Below are positions 1 to 11,045 of a stretch of 64,000 nt of DNA, one piece after another. The notes beneath the pieces are model-generated. The model was not told where the DNA came from. It saw only the letters and a program-made list of their open reading frames with translations, and did not search any database. The DNA is from Cololabis saira (taxonomy: Eukaryota > Chordata > Actinopteri > Beloniformes > Belonidae): NCBI RefSeq assembly GCF_033807715.1, contig NC_084591.1, positions 48,589,415-48,653,414 of the forward strand, in the 5' to 3' direction. Both the position numbers and the translations under genes were made by a program. Every line of letters starts with the position of its first letter. Within the stretch, counting starts at the first letter, position 1.

Positions 1-1210
1 AAAGTCTTGCTCCATGGCCTCCCCGAACTCCTCCCAGACCCGAGTTTTTGCCTCCAGGACCGCCCAAGCCGCGGCTCGCTTGGCCTGCCGGTACCTATCT
101 ACTGCGTCAGGAGTCCCACAGGCCAAAATAGCCCGGTAGGACTCCTTCTTCAGTCTGACGGCATCCTGTACATCCGGTGTCCACCACCGGGCTCTAGGAT
201 TGCCGCCACGACAGGCATCGGAGACCTTGCGACCACAACTTCGAGCCGCCGCGTCGACAATGGAGGCAGAGAACATGGTCCACTCGGTCCAGATCGGGGA
301 GGCCGTTCCTCCCAATCACGCCTCTCCAGGTATCACTGTCATTGCCCACGTGAACGTTGAAGTCCCCCAGTAGAACAATGGAGTCCCCAGTTGGAGCACT
401 ATCCAGTACTCCTCCCAGGGACTCCAAGAAGGCCGGGTACTCCGCACTGCTGTTCGGCCCGTAGGCACAAACAACAGTGAGAGACCTTTTCCCGACCCGA
501 AGGCACAGGGAAGCGACCCTCTCGTTCACCGGGGTGAACTCCAACACATGGCGACTGAGCTGAGGGGCTATAAACAAGCCCACACAAGCCCGCCGCCTCT
601 CACCCTGGGCAACTCCAGAGTAGTGGAGGGTCCAGCCCCTATCAAGGAGCTGGGTTCCAGAGCCCAAGCTATGTGTGGAGGTGAGCCCGACTATCTCTAG
701 CCGGTATCTCTCAACCTCACGCACAAGCTCCGGCTCCTTCCCCCCCAGCGAGGTGACATTCCATGTCCCCACTGCGAGGGTTTTGGTCCAGGGATTGGGT
801 CGAGGCACCCCGCCACAACTGCTACCCAGCCCACATTGCACCGGCCTCTCATGGTCCTTCCTGCGGGTGGTGGGCCTACAGGAAGGCGGGCCCACGTCGC
901 CGTTTCGGGCTGAGCCCGGCCGGGTCCCGAGGGCAAAGACCCGGCCACCAGGCGCTCGCCAACGAGCCCCAACCCCAGGCCTGGCTCCAGGGAGGGGCCC
1001 CAGTGACGCCGATCCGGGCGACGTAGCGGTCCTTGGTCTTGTCTTAGCCATGATTGGCTTGTGAACCGCTCTTAGTCTGGCCCGTCACCTAGGACCTGTT
1101 TCCCATGGGAGACCCTACCAGGGGCGTAATGCCCCCGACAACATAGCTCCTAGGATCACTCGGGCACACAAACCCCTCCACCACAGTAAGGTGGCGGTTC
1201 AAGGAGGGGG
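1..1210 (-). mobile_element. APE-type LINE copy, 5' part, cut by the window edge
   Basis: This is the 5' portion of a non-LTR retrotransposon on the minus strand. Its 5' end is at about 1210, where the minus strand starts CCCCCTCCTTGAACCGCCAC; the copy at 46369 begins almost identically. The 5' leader runs to about 1050 and the endonuclease frame follows. An internal deletion joins the endonuclease (to about 300) directly to the linker before the RT (1-290), so the end of the endonuclease domain is missing. RTE-like affinity is inferred from the second copy's RT style and TGGA tail; clade assignment is not certain. The 5' end abuts a family A fragment. Confidence 0.85.
194..1051 (-). pseudogene. 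LINE apurinic-like endonuclease ORF, internally deleted
   Basis: The frame encodes about 285 residues: a basic proline/arginine-rich leader, then an APE-type endonuclease that nicks target DNA for target-primed reverse transcription. Visible motifs are VGTWNVTSLGG at the domain start, VCAYGPN in the middle, and LLGDFNVHVGN with the catalytic GDFN. The later RSMIDF and SDH motifs are absent because the frame passes from GLPDL straight into linker sequence, so the enzyme cannot be active. The same domain at 47110-47790 keeps the RSMIDF motif and confirms where the deletion lies. Confidence 0.82.
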
Positions 1211-1256
1211 TTGGTAAAAACCTAAGGCATATATGTATGCATTTAAAAAAAAAAAA

Positions 1257-1346
<90 letters not shown>
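1211..1346 (-). repeat. Family A retroposon 3' fragment with (TA)n
   Basis: GGTAAAAACCTAAGGCATAT at about 1215 matches the 3' part of the family A copy at 3536-3560. An uninterrupted (TA)n tract of about 88 bp (1258-1346) follows at the place where family A copies carry shorter TA runs. The fragment is cut on the left by the LINE and on the right by a hAT-like piece. Confidence 0.6.
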
Positions 1347-1349
<3 letters not shown>

Positions 1350-1685
1350 GGCTGTCAGTTTAGTGCGTTAATTAGATTAATTAATTACACTGCTAATTAA
1401 CGCGTTATGAAAATTAACGCAATTACCCAACGCAATGACCCGTAGGCCACTTGGCAGTGGCAGGTCACTTCCCTCCTGCTGCTAGTCAAACTAACAAAGC
1501 AGGTGACAGACCTGGACGACTCAGGGGAGCGACTCAGCAAATCTTTGCTGGGCCTTTGAATGGCAGGTTTATGTATAAAAAGAAAGAAGACGGGACTATC
1601 AACAAGAACACGATGATTTGTACATTTTGTAAAAAAGAATGTTCCTATCAGCGGAGCTGCTCCAGCCTGAATTATCACCCGCTGC
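1347..1685 (+). mobile_element. hAT-like transposon fragment with BED zinc-finger remnant
   Basis: The left end reads TTAGGGCTGTCAGTTTAGTG, followed by TTAA/CGCGTTAA-rich subterminal sequence of the kind seen in fish hAT elements. At about 1571-1685 a short frame encodes KNTMICTFCKKE then SSLNYH, the start of a BED-type zinc finger (paired Cys, then the Ser-Leu-x-Tyr-His context). BED fingers sit at the N-terminus of hAT transposases and bind transposon ends. The rest of the transposase is missing; family A sequence resumes at about 1686. Confidence 0.6.
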
Positions 1686-2310
1686 AAGTCTGAAACGAGA
1701 AGAACACAGGGATACGCACAACGGGCACACAAGCCTTTGAGATCTGTAAGAGAAAGAACAAACAAACAGACACGAGAACAGGCAGAGACACAAACAGCAA
1801 CCATTTCAGGTCCCTGAGACTGAATCAAAGCTAGGCTACTGCGATTATCTGTCTCCCAAAACTGCAGAGTGAGTATGTAGGTGATTGAGCAGCTGTGTAT
1901 GTCTGTGTAACTGTGTGTGTGTAAAGTCAAAACGATGCTCTACCTGAACTGTAACTGGACACAGTTACATGATGTTTTTTAATTCGGAATAAATTATTCT
2001 GAGTTAAATCATTCCGAATTAAACTTTTTAATAAACCAGCCACTTACTTCGGAATTAAGTTTATTTTGGAATGGCCATTTTCATTCGGAATTAGGTGTTT
2101 ACATGGTCATTTTTACTCATTTTAAATCGGATTTAATTTTAATTCTGAATTAAAGAGGAATTAAACTTCCCATGTAAACGCACTGACTGTAGTGGAGGAG
2201 GGAGGGCACAACCCTGCCACCTGAGAGGCCAGAAGCCGACGAGGGAGAAACCCGAACCCAGGCCACCAGCCGCCCCATGGAGGGCCAGAAGAGGGCCTTG
2301 CTGCTTCTGA
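1686..2310 (-). repeat. Family A retroposon copy, split by a MITE
   Basis: This matches the 33158-33620 copy closely: CGGGCACACAAGCCTTTGAG, then CAACCATTTCAGGTC, then CTGCGATTATCTGTC, then the GTGGAGGAGGGAGGGCACAACC block, ending in the GC-rich part near 2310. It is minus-oriented, judged from A-tailed copies elsewhere. The 1958-2185 MITE interrupts it. Confidence 0.7.
1958..2185. mobile_element. MITE with CAGT...GTTTACATG termini
   Basis: The segment splits a family A copy between ACTG (1954-1957) and ACTG (2186-2189), probably a short target duplication. Ends are imperfect inverted repeats: CACAGTTACATGATG on the left, CATGTAAACGCACTG on the right. The interior holds several copies of TTAATTCGGAATTAA-like short palindromes. 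No coding capacity. The superfamily cannot be named from this. Confidence 0.55.
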
Positions 2311-2454
2311 TCGTCTGTAGCTCTCCTTGGTAACAAACTCCTCACCACTCCTCACGTCTCACTCCCGGGTCACTACAAGTATTAATGATTATTGGCGATT
2401 GTCACTACCTGGTCTAACCCCAACCTTAGGCCCTTTTCCTCTAGTACCTACTCA

Positions 2455-3125
2455 GCGCTTCTACTCGCCACGCCCACGTCTTGCGCTTTTCCACTACGGG
2501 CGTGGCCTAATGGCTCAACAGCGCCCCCTAGAAAACTTTGTGCCTCAAGCCCCACAATACGGTTTGACGTACATGCACGAAAATAGGTACACACCTGTAT
2601 CATGTCGCAACTTAAAGAAAAGTCTCTTGGCGCCATGGCCGAAACCCAACAGGAAGTCGGCCATTTTGAATTAATAGTATAATTTTGGCGCAATTTATAT
2701 CATTTCTTCGGTTGTTTCTTCACCCGAACCATAACGTGCGCGTGTTATACATCAAAATGTGTGTCTCGATCCTGCGACGATGGGCATTACTTTTCTCAGT
2801 CAAAAGTGTTACCGTGGCGACGATAGACGCCAAAAAGCACCCTCCCCCCCCATCTGATTGGTCCATATTTGTTCCTACTTTCTGCCATAACTTTTGAATG
2901 GTTTGACATAAAGAGTCGTGGGTGGTGTTATCGGACTCGGTTTTGAGTCCTTGAACATAATTGGTGCAAATTAGCCCCGCCCCTTCTAATGATTGGTCTA
3001 TATTTGATAGTTCCTTTTTTCTGCCATATTTTTTCAGTGGTTTGACCTAAAGAGTCATGGGTGGTGTCATCTGACTTAGTTTTGAGTCCTTGACCGTTAT
3101 TGGTGAAAATAACGGCATGTTCATT
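2455..3125 (-). repeat. Internal part of the GGGCCC-ended repeat family, diverged
   Basis: This shares blocks, in inverse orientation, with the more complete copy at 50209-51142: CCACGCCC...GGCGTGGCCTAATGGCTCAACAGCGCCCCCTAG, GTTACCGTGGCGACGATAGA, and tandem segments around CTGATTGGTC and AACTTTTGAATGGTTTGACA. Terminal GGGCCC ends are not present. It is not coding. Confidence 0.6.
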
Positions 3126-3473
3126 GCTGCCTGCAGCTTTAATTTTGATCACATTTTATTTTTTGTGTGTGCTGCAGTACCGAGCTTAATGTATCATTTT
3201 ACTTTATTCTGCAGCTCCCATTTACAGTTTTATGGGAGCATTTTGTTGGTTGTAGACGGCTTTGTGATTCCATATTCATGATATTTTCATGAAACATTAA
3301 ATGAGTAGGAACCAAATTAATCTCTTTTAACTCACAAAATGATAGAAAAAAAGTATGAATTCACATTAAAATCCTGGGCGGGGTGCAGTGCCTTATTTAC
3401 CGACAAGTAATGATCAAAACCAGGAGCGCTATGTCTAACAATACTGGTAAACAGGTCTATGCTTTCATTATCT

Positions 3474-3633
3474 TTTTTTTATTTATTTTTTTTTTCACCT
3501 TGTCTGCGCACATATTAATGGTTAATACCATGCTGGTAAGAACCTAAGGCATATATATGTGCATTTTAATATAAAATACATATGATATATACTTTTTTTT
3601 TCTTAATACAGTCACATATATTTATCTTATTAG

Positions 3634-3664
<31 letters not shown>

Positions 3665-3924
3665 TATACAAACCCAGTGTTTTCTTTTGTTAATCCAGGA
3701 CGCGAGAACACACACGGAGGCGCACGTCGAGCACTGGAAATCTGCAAAAAAAAACAGAACAGAAACGAAACAAGCACGCAACCGGCAGAAACACGAGCAG
3801 CAACCGTCCCAAGTCCCGAGACCCAATCACAACTAAGCTAAGCTACCGCGATTAACTAACCCCCAAAACTACAGAGCCAGCATGCAGGTGAACGGGCCGA
3901 TGTATCCGTCTATATGTGTGGCTA

Positions 3925-3955
<31 letters not shown>

Positions 3956-3978
3956 GTTTGTATATGTCTGTGTGGCTA

Positions 3979-4025
<47 letters not shown>

Positions 4026-4033
4026 CTGTGTGG

Positions 4034-4088
<55 letters not shown>

Positions 4089-4408
4089 TCCTATCAAAGC
4101 TCCACCTGAAGTGTATCTATAGTGGGGGGGGGAGAGCAACCCCGCCACCCGCGAGACCAGAGGCTGACACGGAAGAACCCGGAACCCAGGCCACCAGCAA
4201 CCCCACAGAGGGGAGAAGAGGGCGGGAGGCAACCCACCGCCAGCGAGGCCCCCCCCCCCCCAGCGGCAGCCGAGGGGGCCCCCACGGCACGGGAAGATTT
4301 AGCCAGGGAACCCACGGTGATGGACCAGGACCCAGGCGAGCCCTGACCACCCGGCACGGGCCGGACATGCGGCCAGGAGGCCCTCACCCCCCAGGCCAAT
4401 GGCCCCCT
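3474..4408 (-). mobile_element. Family A retroposon, A-tailed, with imperfect 12-bp target duplication
   Basis: A poly(T)-rich run at 3474-3496 is the minus-strand A tail. It is followed by CACCTTGTCTGCGCACATAT, the 3' end shared with the 59-60 kb copy. CTTTCATTATCT at the left edge and CTTTCATTACCT at the right edge (from 4409) form a 12-bp target duplication with one mismatch. Inside, from 3' to 5', are a TA run, the GCACTGGAAATCTGCA block, the (TG)n tract, and a GC-rich segment. No convincing ORF. Poly(A) plus 10-15 bp duplications points to mobilisation by L1-type machinery. Confidence 0.75.
3923..4083. repeat. (TG)n microsatellite inside family A
   Basis: Long TG tract with TATGTC/GGCTATG interruptions that recur at about 60-bp spacing. 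It occupies the same internal site as the (CA)n of the 59 kb copy. Confidence 0.95.
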
Positions 4409-4419
4409 TTCATTACCTG

Positions 4420-4579
4420 TAAGCTGGTCTTCTATAAATCCATCCTTTTTCTATACCAGCTTTATCCTTTGCAGGGTCACAGGGGTCTGCTGGAGCCTAT
4501 CTCAGCTCATTACAGGCAAGAGGCAGGGGTTACACCCTGGACAGGTCGCCAGTCTATCGCAGGGCCACATAGAGACACA
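4420..4579 (-). repeat. RTE-type 3' tail repeat, first half
   Basis: TTTATCCTTTGCAGGGTCAC and GACAGGTCGCCAGTCTATCG belong to a very common fish repeat whose opposite strand ends in a (TGGA)n tail. A related copy is at 34245-34385. The repeat resumes at 5299 (CAGACAAC...ACACTCACACCTCACACC), so the 4580-5298 element was inserted into it. Confidence 0.65.
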
Positions 4580-5298
4580 GACTACGTTTACATGCAGTCA
4601 ATAAATCTTTTCTAATCGGAATATTAGCAATAACCCGGTTTTGCATGGCCATGTAAGCACCAATAACCCTTTGAATAACCGGAATTTGCTCATATCTGTT
4701 TTTAAAAACCCGAATATGACCCCTGGGTTACTTCTTTTCTAACCCGAATATTTGGTCATGTATAGCCTAACGGGATTTCCCCATCAAAAGGAACAATAAT
4801 TTGTTTTCTGCGCATGTTCTTTTTGCAAGGACTCTTGGTCTTTTGAGTCCAGGAAGTTCTTATAAACACGGAGAAACACAAGACCAGGAGGAGAATAATC
4901 ACTTCATAAATGTAATGAAGGACATGAACATTTCTTCATTTGTAGACGGTAGAAAGTACCGGGATAGAAGATTTACAAGAAGGTGAGAGAAAAGTTGCGC
5001 GAAGCAGGATTGGTCCATATTTGTTCCTACTTTCTGTCATAACCTTTGAATGGTTTGACATAAAGAGTCGTGGGTGGTGTCATCGGACTCGGTTTTGAGT
5101 CCTTGACCTTCATTGGCATGAATTAGCCCCACCCCATCTTCTGATTGGTCGATATTTGATAGATCTTATTTTCTGCCATAACTTTTGAATGGTATGACAT
5201 AACCCTGTTTGCTCACGCATGGAAACAGATTATTCCCAATATTTCAGTAACCGGAATATTGACGTTAACCTGAATTTTGACTGTATGTAAACGTAGTC
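4580..5298 (+). mobile_element. Harbinger-like nonautonomous element with trihelix remnant
   Basis: Ends are inverted repeats of about 22 bp: GACTACGTTTACATGCAGTC on the left, and on the right a sequence ending TGTATGTAAACGTAGTC. Around 4900-5005 a frame (with one apparent 1-nt shift) encodes FVDGRKYRDRRF followed by EKLREAG. This resembles the Myb/SANT-like trihelix protein of PIF/Harbinger elements. The flanks ATAGAGACACA and ATAGATACCCA look like an imperfect 11-bp duplication, longer than the 3 bp usual for Harbinger, so the superfamily remains open. A piece of the GGGCCC-family repeat lies within it at 5009-5205. Confidence 0.55.
5009..5205 (-). repeat. GGGCCC-family internal tandem unit
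   Basis: GATTGGTCCATATTTG, TTTGAATGGTTTGACATAAA and CATCGGACTCGGTTTTGAGT repeat the units seen at 2870-3100 and, inverted, at 50330-50760. It lies within the 4580-5298 element. Confidence 0.6.
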
Positions 5299-5345
5299 AT
5301 AGATACCCAGACAACAAGGCACACTCACACCTCACACCATACTCT

Positions 5346-7049
5346 ATGTGCTACTTCCTTGTTCTCTGCTACCAACAATCTGTTTTGGTCCAAGACGCAC
5401 ACACTTTTTTTATCTTTGCTTTCAGCATGAACATATTCTACCCTGACACAATTTTCTCAGTCCTTAATGAAATTTCAGTATCACGCTTTGTTCAAATTAC
5501 CAAACGGATGCACAGCTCCTTTTTTAAAACATGCTTTTATTTCTCTGTTCATAGATGCAGATTCATTAGACCCCACCCCTTCCTTTTTTAAAGTTATGCA
5601 TCTTTAAAGTTATGCAAATCAATAGAAACAGAATAAAATGTGTTCTTTTTAAGATTAAGCTTAAAACACACCTGGTTGACTCACACTTTATGCACGACTT
5701 GTGTCTGAATTCATTTTTTTCTGCTATGAATACTTTTAACTCCTGTTTTATTTCAAAAATTTTCTGTTTACATTCATTAGTACATGATGATCTATAATTT
5801 TTTTCTTTTTTTACATTAAATTTAGTTTGATTTGGGTCTTTGTCTAACTCATTTTGCCCTGTAAAGCACTTTAGGTTGCACTTATGTTTGAAAAGTACAA
5901 TATACATAAAGTTTCCATCAACTTAAAGCATCCAGTCTCAGATCTTTTACGAATCTGATGTTCCTCTTTCATTTCTGTGCCTTCATTACTGCTGCAGTCT
6001 TCAGTTTTCTAAACGTAAACAAGGAGTTAAAATAATTGTATGTGATTTAACTGTGCAAAATACTCAAGTGCTTATAATGAGCTTCCCTTCTGGGTTTTCC
6101 AAACACTTCACACAAATTTTGTTTGACTGAAATCTTTAGTCTCACACTTACAGTAAAGGAGGGAAGAAAAGACAGTAAAACTGAGTCCAGGCCTCTCCTG
6201 GAGGTCATTAAATGCTCTTTGGGATCAGCCCTCTCTAGACTCGGAGTTTGTCTGCCACTAAATGAGGAGCACTCTTTCCCGTCCAGAAGGAAATGCATTT
6301 GCAATCCTAACATCTCACCCCATGGCAGGAAGATGGACTCTGTTTTTTTTCTCCGTTTGCTGTTTTATCTCAACATTTTACTCATCGCCAGTTTGTGCTT
6401 TGATCTGCCTCCATCTCCAGATTTCTTTTCATCCCACACAATGCGCTATCGTTCAGCTCCTGTAATTACTCCCCCTGTTTGTTTTACACTCTTCTCCCGC
6501 TCACCTCCATCTCTCTCTGCTGCCTCTTACATATTTATTCAATCACCAGCTCTTGTCTTTCAACAAATGCATCAAACTTTATCCTCGTAGTTTAAACATT
6601 TTCAAAGCCAGATAATATTCTCAGTATGCAGGATATTTATTAAAAAAAACAAAAAAAAAACAACAGGAAATCAGTTCTCTTAATATATATATTTTTTTTT
6701 TTTGCAATACACTCTATTCTATTCTAACCACAGACCAAAAACATACATGTTAGTCTAAAAAGGGATTGTGAATTGTTGAAAGAGGTGAGTTTGAGTGTGC
6801 ATGGTTCCTTGTATCTGTTTAACCTTGTGATGGACCGGTGACCTGTCTGAGGGAGGAAATCAGGATTAAACTATTGTAGCTGTGCACTTCAAACCTTACT
6901 GAAGCAAGTTTAAGAAAAGGAAAAATGTCTTTGGGGATACTTCTGATTTTTAAGCATGAGAGTTTGTAGTGGCTTCAAAGGTCTGTTTAAGAAAGAGTAA
7001 CTATGCTCTGCAACAGCGGTCTCCATGCGAGGCTGCATAATCCAGCATA
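5346..7049. other. AT-rich noncoding stretch, no gene seen
   Basis: No coding frame with family features was found. CCTGTAAAGCACTTTAGG to about 5915 resembles the 3' tail of L2-like fish retroposons (low confidence). AAATAAATCTTT-type AT-rich sequence and a degenerate T-rich run at 6680-6705 are otherwise unremarkable. Confidence 0.5.
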
Positions 7050-7308
7050 CAATCCAGTCTGGCCCTCGGCAGGAGGGTCCCCCCTGATGAGCCTGGTCCT
7101 GCTCAAGGTTTCTTCCCTCCTAAAGGGGAGTTTTTCCTTGCCACTGTTTGGCTTAAGGTTTTTCTCCCACTAGGGGAGTTTTTTACCTGCCATTGTTTAT
7201 GTAATATCTGCTCGGGGGTCATGTTCTGGGTATGGGTCTCTGTAAAGCGTCTAGAGACAACTCTGTTGTATTAGACGCTATATAAATAAAATTGAATTGA
7301 ATTGAATA
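7050..7308 (+). repeat. SINE-like repeat with GAATT tail (LINE-type 3' hairpin)
   Basis: Shared with 46605-46895 and 53123-53332. Landmarks are CTGCTCAAGGTTTCTTCCCT, then TTTTTCCTTGCCACTGTTTG, then GTAAAGCGTCTAGAGACAAC, then TATAAATAAAATTGAATTGA. GCGTC/GACGC and ACAAC/GTTGT can pair, so the end folds as a two-part hairpin, like 3' ends recognised by LINE reverse transcriptases. A GAATT-type microsatellite replaces a poly(A) tail. Confidence 0.8.
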
Positions 7309-8521
7309 CAGGCTGTTCATCCCTTCGCACATAAAGCTGTTGTTCCCTAGTAAAACCCTAGTAGAGATCTAGTCTGGATCTACATAATCTAATCTGGGTA
7401 CATGTTCAGCAGCCCTAAACATGAAGCTCTGTCATTATATGAGCTGAGGGTTAGAGCTTTGGGATAGATGGGCTAATGGTCAATGCAGTCAGGCACAAAA
7501 TGCAAGTGAATTACTTCCACAGATACAACATTTTTGAGCTCATTAGGATTAAAGAACTGTAAGCAATAGTTGTCTCATCCTACATTTATATACATTGTAT
7601 ACGCAAGAAGCAAGTGGAATATGTTTTAAAGCACTACAAAATGTATGGTGGAAGCCAAAGTTTCTACATGATGGGCAAAAAAAGAAGTCAGAAGACAAAG
7701 AAAAATTGGGAAAATGTAGACCTAGCCTGAAAAGGAGTTTGACCTGGAGGTATTCATTATCAGACAGCCGCAGTACTCAAGTGGGAACTGTGTGAACGGT
7801 GTGAGTATGAGAATAACTATGAGAATATAAAAGAGCAGAGATGAAACTTCAAGTCTACAAGAAAAGAAAGATCACAGCACTTCTGATTACTTACTCATTA
7901 CAAGAGGCTATACCGGAAGATGTTTGAGAATACATTTCAACATAAAAGCCTGGCAAAACTGGGATCAAATAGCAAGCGTCATAAAGAGGGAAGGAAGTGG
8001 GAAAAACCACTCCCAGGAATTAGCTCCCGATAGCTGACGTCTTTATTTACAGCAGTTGTGCTGCAAACAACATCTATGTATGCAAATGACTCAGCAGGTG
8101 GGTGTCTGCATCCATCCATGTTCATCAATACCACGCAAATGTATGCCTGTCCATATGTGTAAGATTTTACAACCACTGAGTTTTATGAAAGAAATGGTTA
8201 AGCTTTTCTAATCTGTCAAAAAAGGATGTGTGCATATCTGAGTTTGTTCATATACACAGTGTTACAGATGAAACTACAGAGTTTTCTGCATCTGGCCCCA
8301 GGTGTTGGAGCAGCAAGGGGCTTTAATTGTATGTGTGTGTATGTGTGTGTGTTTGTGTGTGTATGGGGTTTCAAGCTGGATAAATCTGTGTTTGTGTCCT
8401 TGTTTGCTTGTGTGTGTGCACACCAGCAGCTGATAATTGGAGGAGCACACCTGGATGTTGGTCACCTCTGAACCCTGACGCTCTGACCTCTGAACCCCAC
8501 ACAATTCACTCTGGGTATATA

Positions 8522-8561
<40 letters not shown>

Positions 8562-8662
8562 AACAGACCAGTGACTGCGTGTGTGTGTAAAGGTAAGAGC
8601 AGTCCAGTATGTGAATGTGTCCATCTTCACAGAGGGCCCGTCTCCAGTCAGTATGTGGGCAG

Positions 8663-8710
<48 letters not shown>

Positions 8711-9939
8711 TGCTCTGCTGTTTCCGGCTACTGTTCATTGTGTGTGAGACGGTGGTCAAAGCAGCAGGTCATTCAGCCTGGCTATAAAAGATTCAGAACT
8801 GACTGATGACCTCAGCCAGTTAAAAAAAACTCGTACTTTTTCCAAACTGTCATCTTTGGGAGAGTTTCTTTTTTTTTTTTTTAAACTTAACCTTTACTTT
8901 GGCAAAGACAACACATCAAAAATTCTCTTTCACTTCTGCAGCCTGTGTAGACCAGCCATCAGTGTAGCAAAGGCCCTGCTGAAGCCCCTTGCATTATGGG
9001 CTGGTTTTCAAAGATCCAAAAAGCTTTGGTAGGTGGTGATAACAAGAAGTTGTTAAGGAATAAAAAAAAAAAAGAATCCTCTCTCCTATTTGCATTCGCC
9101 AATTTGTAAATCAAAACTTTGCTATTTTGGAAGTGTCAAAGTGTACACATGATGCTTATATTCACATGTTCACAATTTTTGTTACATTTTGCTCCACCAA
9201 AACAGGCTTTCGTGCCTTGAAGGAGGAATTCATCACTATGCCTTAAAAATAAATGTATTGTCATAGTTTATTATTATGACTTATGAAATCCCTTTTTTAA
9301 CAAGTTGACCCAATACACACAAAATGTATAAATATATAACTGAACTGGGGAAAAAATACTGTACATACAGACTATGTTTGCTTTAGGTGGCAGAGTAACA
9401 CTCTTAATCTCCAGTCAGTCAGGTAATTTATTTATGTCCTAATTTGTTAGTAGTGAAAAAACATTCAGAGGGTTTTTAAACAAGAGTATTAAAATTGAAA
9501 CATTATTTAACCGTTACAAATTCTCCTTCACAACTTCTGTGATGAAAATGGTTCCCTGAGTCACTGTTATACATGTATTTTTTATCACCACATTGGGCAT
9601 GCACTGATCTAAAAATTAATTAATGCAGGTGACGTACGTAAGGATGTCGGATAAATTAAGTCGAAAGGATGAAATCTGTTGGTTTCCTTGGCTAGGTAGT
9701 TATTATTACTATAATTATTATTGGCTCTACATAAACTGGACTGATTTGGAGTTTAATTATATTTTTGAAGAACCTTCAAAGCTGAAACCATTTGGATTGA
9801 ATACAATTATTTGCTGCACTTTGTAACAAAGTTAAGAAAAGTTCTGCTTTAATAAATAGTTTATTATAATTTTTTTTTTAAATACAGTGGATTGTAAATA
9901 ACTAAATTAAAATATCTTGTCACTGTTGTTTGTCAACGA
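7309..9939. other. Unique noncoding DNA with short TG tracts
   Basis: No gene recognised. It contains TG microsatellites at about 8327-8360, 8525-8557 and 8666-8704, and a 13-T run near 8870. Translations across it are low-complexity or lack family features. Confidence 0.6.
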
Positions 9940-9963
9940 ATTACTTCAAAATTTACCAAAAAA

Positions 9964-10695
9964 TCACTTGTCAATGCTGCACGGGAATACGAACGTCTTC
10001 TCTCTTCTGGCTGTTCCCCCAAGTTTTTGCGGTTTTGGGAGTTTCATGAGCACATCACCTCTAGGGATGAGTCCTTCATCATTCTCTTTGAATGTGAAGT
10101 TGGGCTTTTCATTCACAGAACCATCACAACTTCGCCTCAGAAACTTTGCACTGATGTCAGTGCCCTCAACGTTCTCCACCATTCCAATGTAATTATAGGA
10201 TTTTTTTTTACCTGCAAAGTTCACAATGATTCTTGTCACTATCATCATCTGCGCGACTGTAGACAACAGTTTTTTTCTTGGTTCTGATTTGTTTCGACCC
10301 TTTCAGAGTCTTTTTCTTCTGCTTTTCAGTCTTTTTATTTGCTCTGTCATTGTGTGCCTTCTCCAGCTCCAGTGTTTCTGGAGTGTCGGTCAAGATTTTT
10401 GTTTTCACTTTCTTCCTTTTTATTCTAGGTTTAGTTGGTGTGCCTTTAGGGAAGGGAAGTATGTCTTCTGGGGACACATACCCCAAATGGGCAGGAGAAC
10501 CAGTAGCATCACTTGTGGACGAGTGTTCAGGACTGATGATTCTGTTCAATGGTTCAGATAAAGTAGCAGGTGCATCTCTAGGTCTGGAACTGCTGAGCAA
10601 TCAGGACTCATGGCATGAGTTGATTTTACAGGCAGGTCAGCTCTGTTTGCTGGCTCCTCGGGATTTGGCCTGTCTGTGACCATGGATGGGGCATA
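9964..10695 (-). pseudogene. Pogo-like transposase C-terminal region, frameshifted
   Basis: This is the downstream part of the transposase gene, after the RLE-LINE insertion. It starts with the duplicated target (frame YAPSMVTDRPNPEE), then a proline/serine and lysine-rich stretch including YVSPEDILPFPK and KTKILTDTPET, as in the C-termini of fish pogo/jerky-like proteins. Two shifts are visible: one near 10600 and one at an A9 run near 10208. The last frame (to 9964) contains NVEGTDISAKFLRR and LPKPQKLGGTARRE, similar to the small C-terminal domain of such proteins. Part of this could be a separate exon, because TGCAG/GTAAAA at 10209 fits a splice donor. Confidence 0.6.
10654..10695. repeat. 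Target-site duplication of the RLE LINE, left copy (42 bp)
   Basis: Begins CTCCTCGGGATTTGGCCTGT and ends GATGGGGCATA. It is nearly identical to 19685-19730, with one substitution and a missing 4-nt unit. The two copies bracket the RLE LINE. On the minus strand it encodes YAPSMVTDRPNPEE in the transposase. Confidence 0.88.
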
Positions 10696-11045
10696 TTTCT
10701 GATTCCAAAAACACAAGATGAGATGTTGATTTCCTGTGCGAGCACATGCAAATGGACTTGTCGGTGAATAGTGGATGTAGTCTAGAAGGAGATTATCAGG
10801 AAACATTGAAATTGTGGGATGCATCGTCAGTAGTGCTCCTCTGGGTCATGGGGTGTTTCGGCCCTTAACACTATACACCCTCCCCAGAGGCGGCCAGCTG
10901 TAGGATGATCAGACCTCAGTTTGCGTCCCGAGCCCAATTAGCCGTGAGAGTCACCCATTGTCTAGTGGTGGACATCTCAGGGGACTATGCGTGGCAGGGG
11001 CGTCCTATTCCCTGAGTCAAGCCTAGGCTGACCGCATACCTCCTG
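10696..11045 (-). other. RLE LINE 3' UTR
   Basis: Follows the endonuclease stop. It includes GAGGTATGCGGTCAGCCTAG and GGGCCGAAACACCCCATGAC on the minus strand and has no poly(A) tail, as expected for R2-group elements. The boundary between LINE and transposon near 10696 is set by the target duplication; 10696-10820 could in part be other sequence. Confidence 0.55.

Noticed and set aside
3882..4615. Long frames of alternating Cys/Val or His/Thr around 3.9 kb, 29.2 kb, 55.9 kb and 59.0-59.6 kb
   Set aside because: They are translations of (CA)n/(TG)n tracts and GC-rich repeat sequence; no domain is present.
5566..5907. Lysine-rich frame of about 113 codons
   Set aside because: AT-rich composition explains it; no family features.
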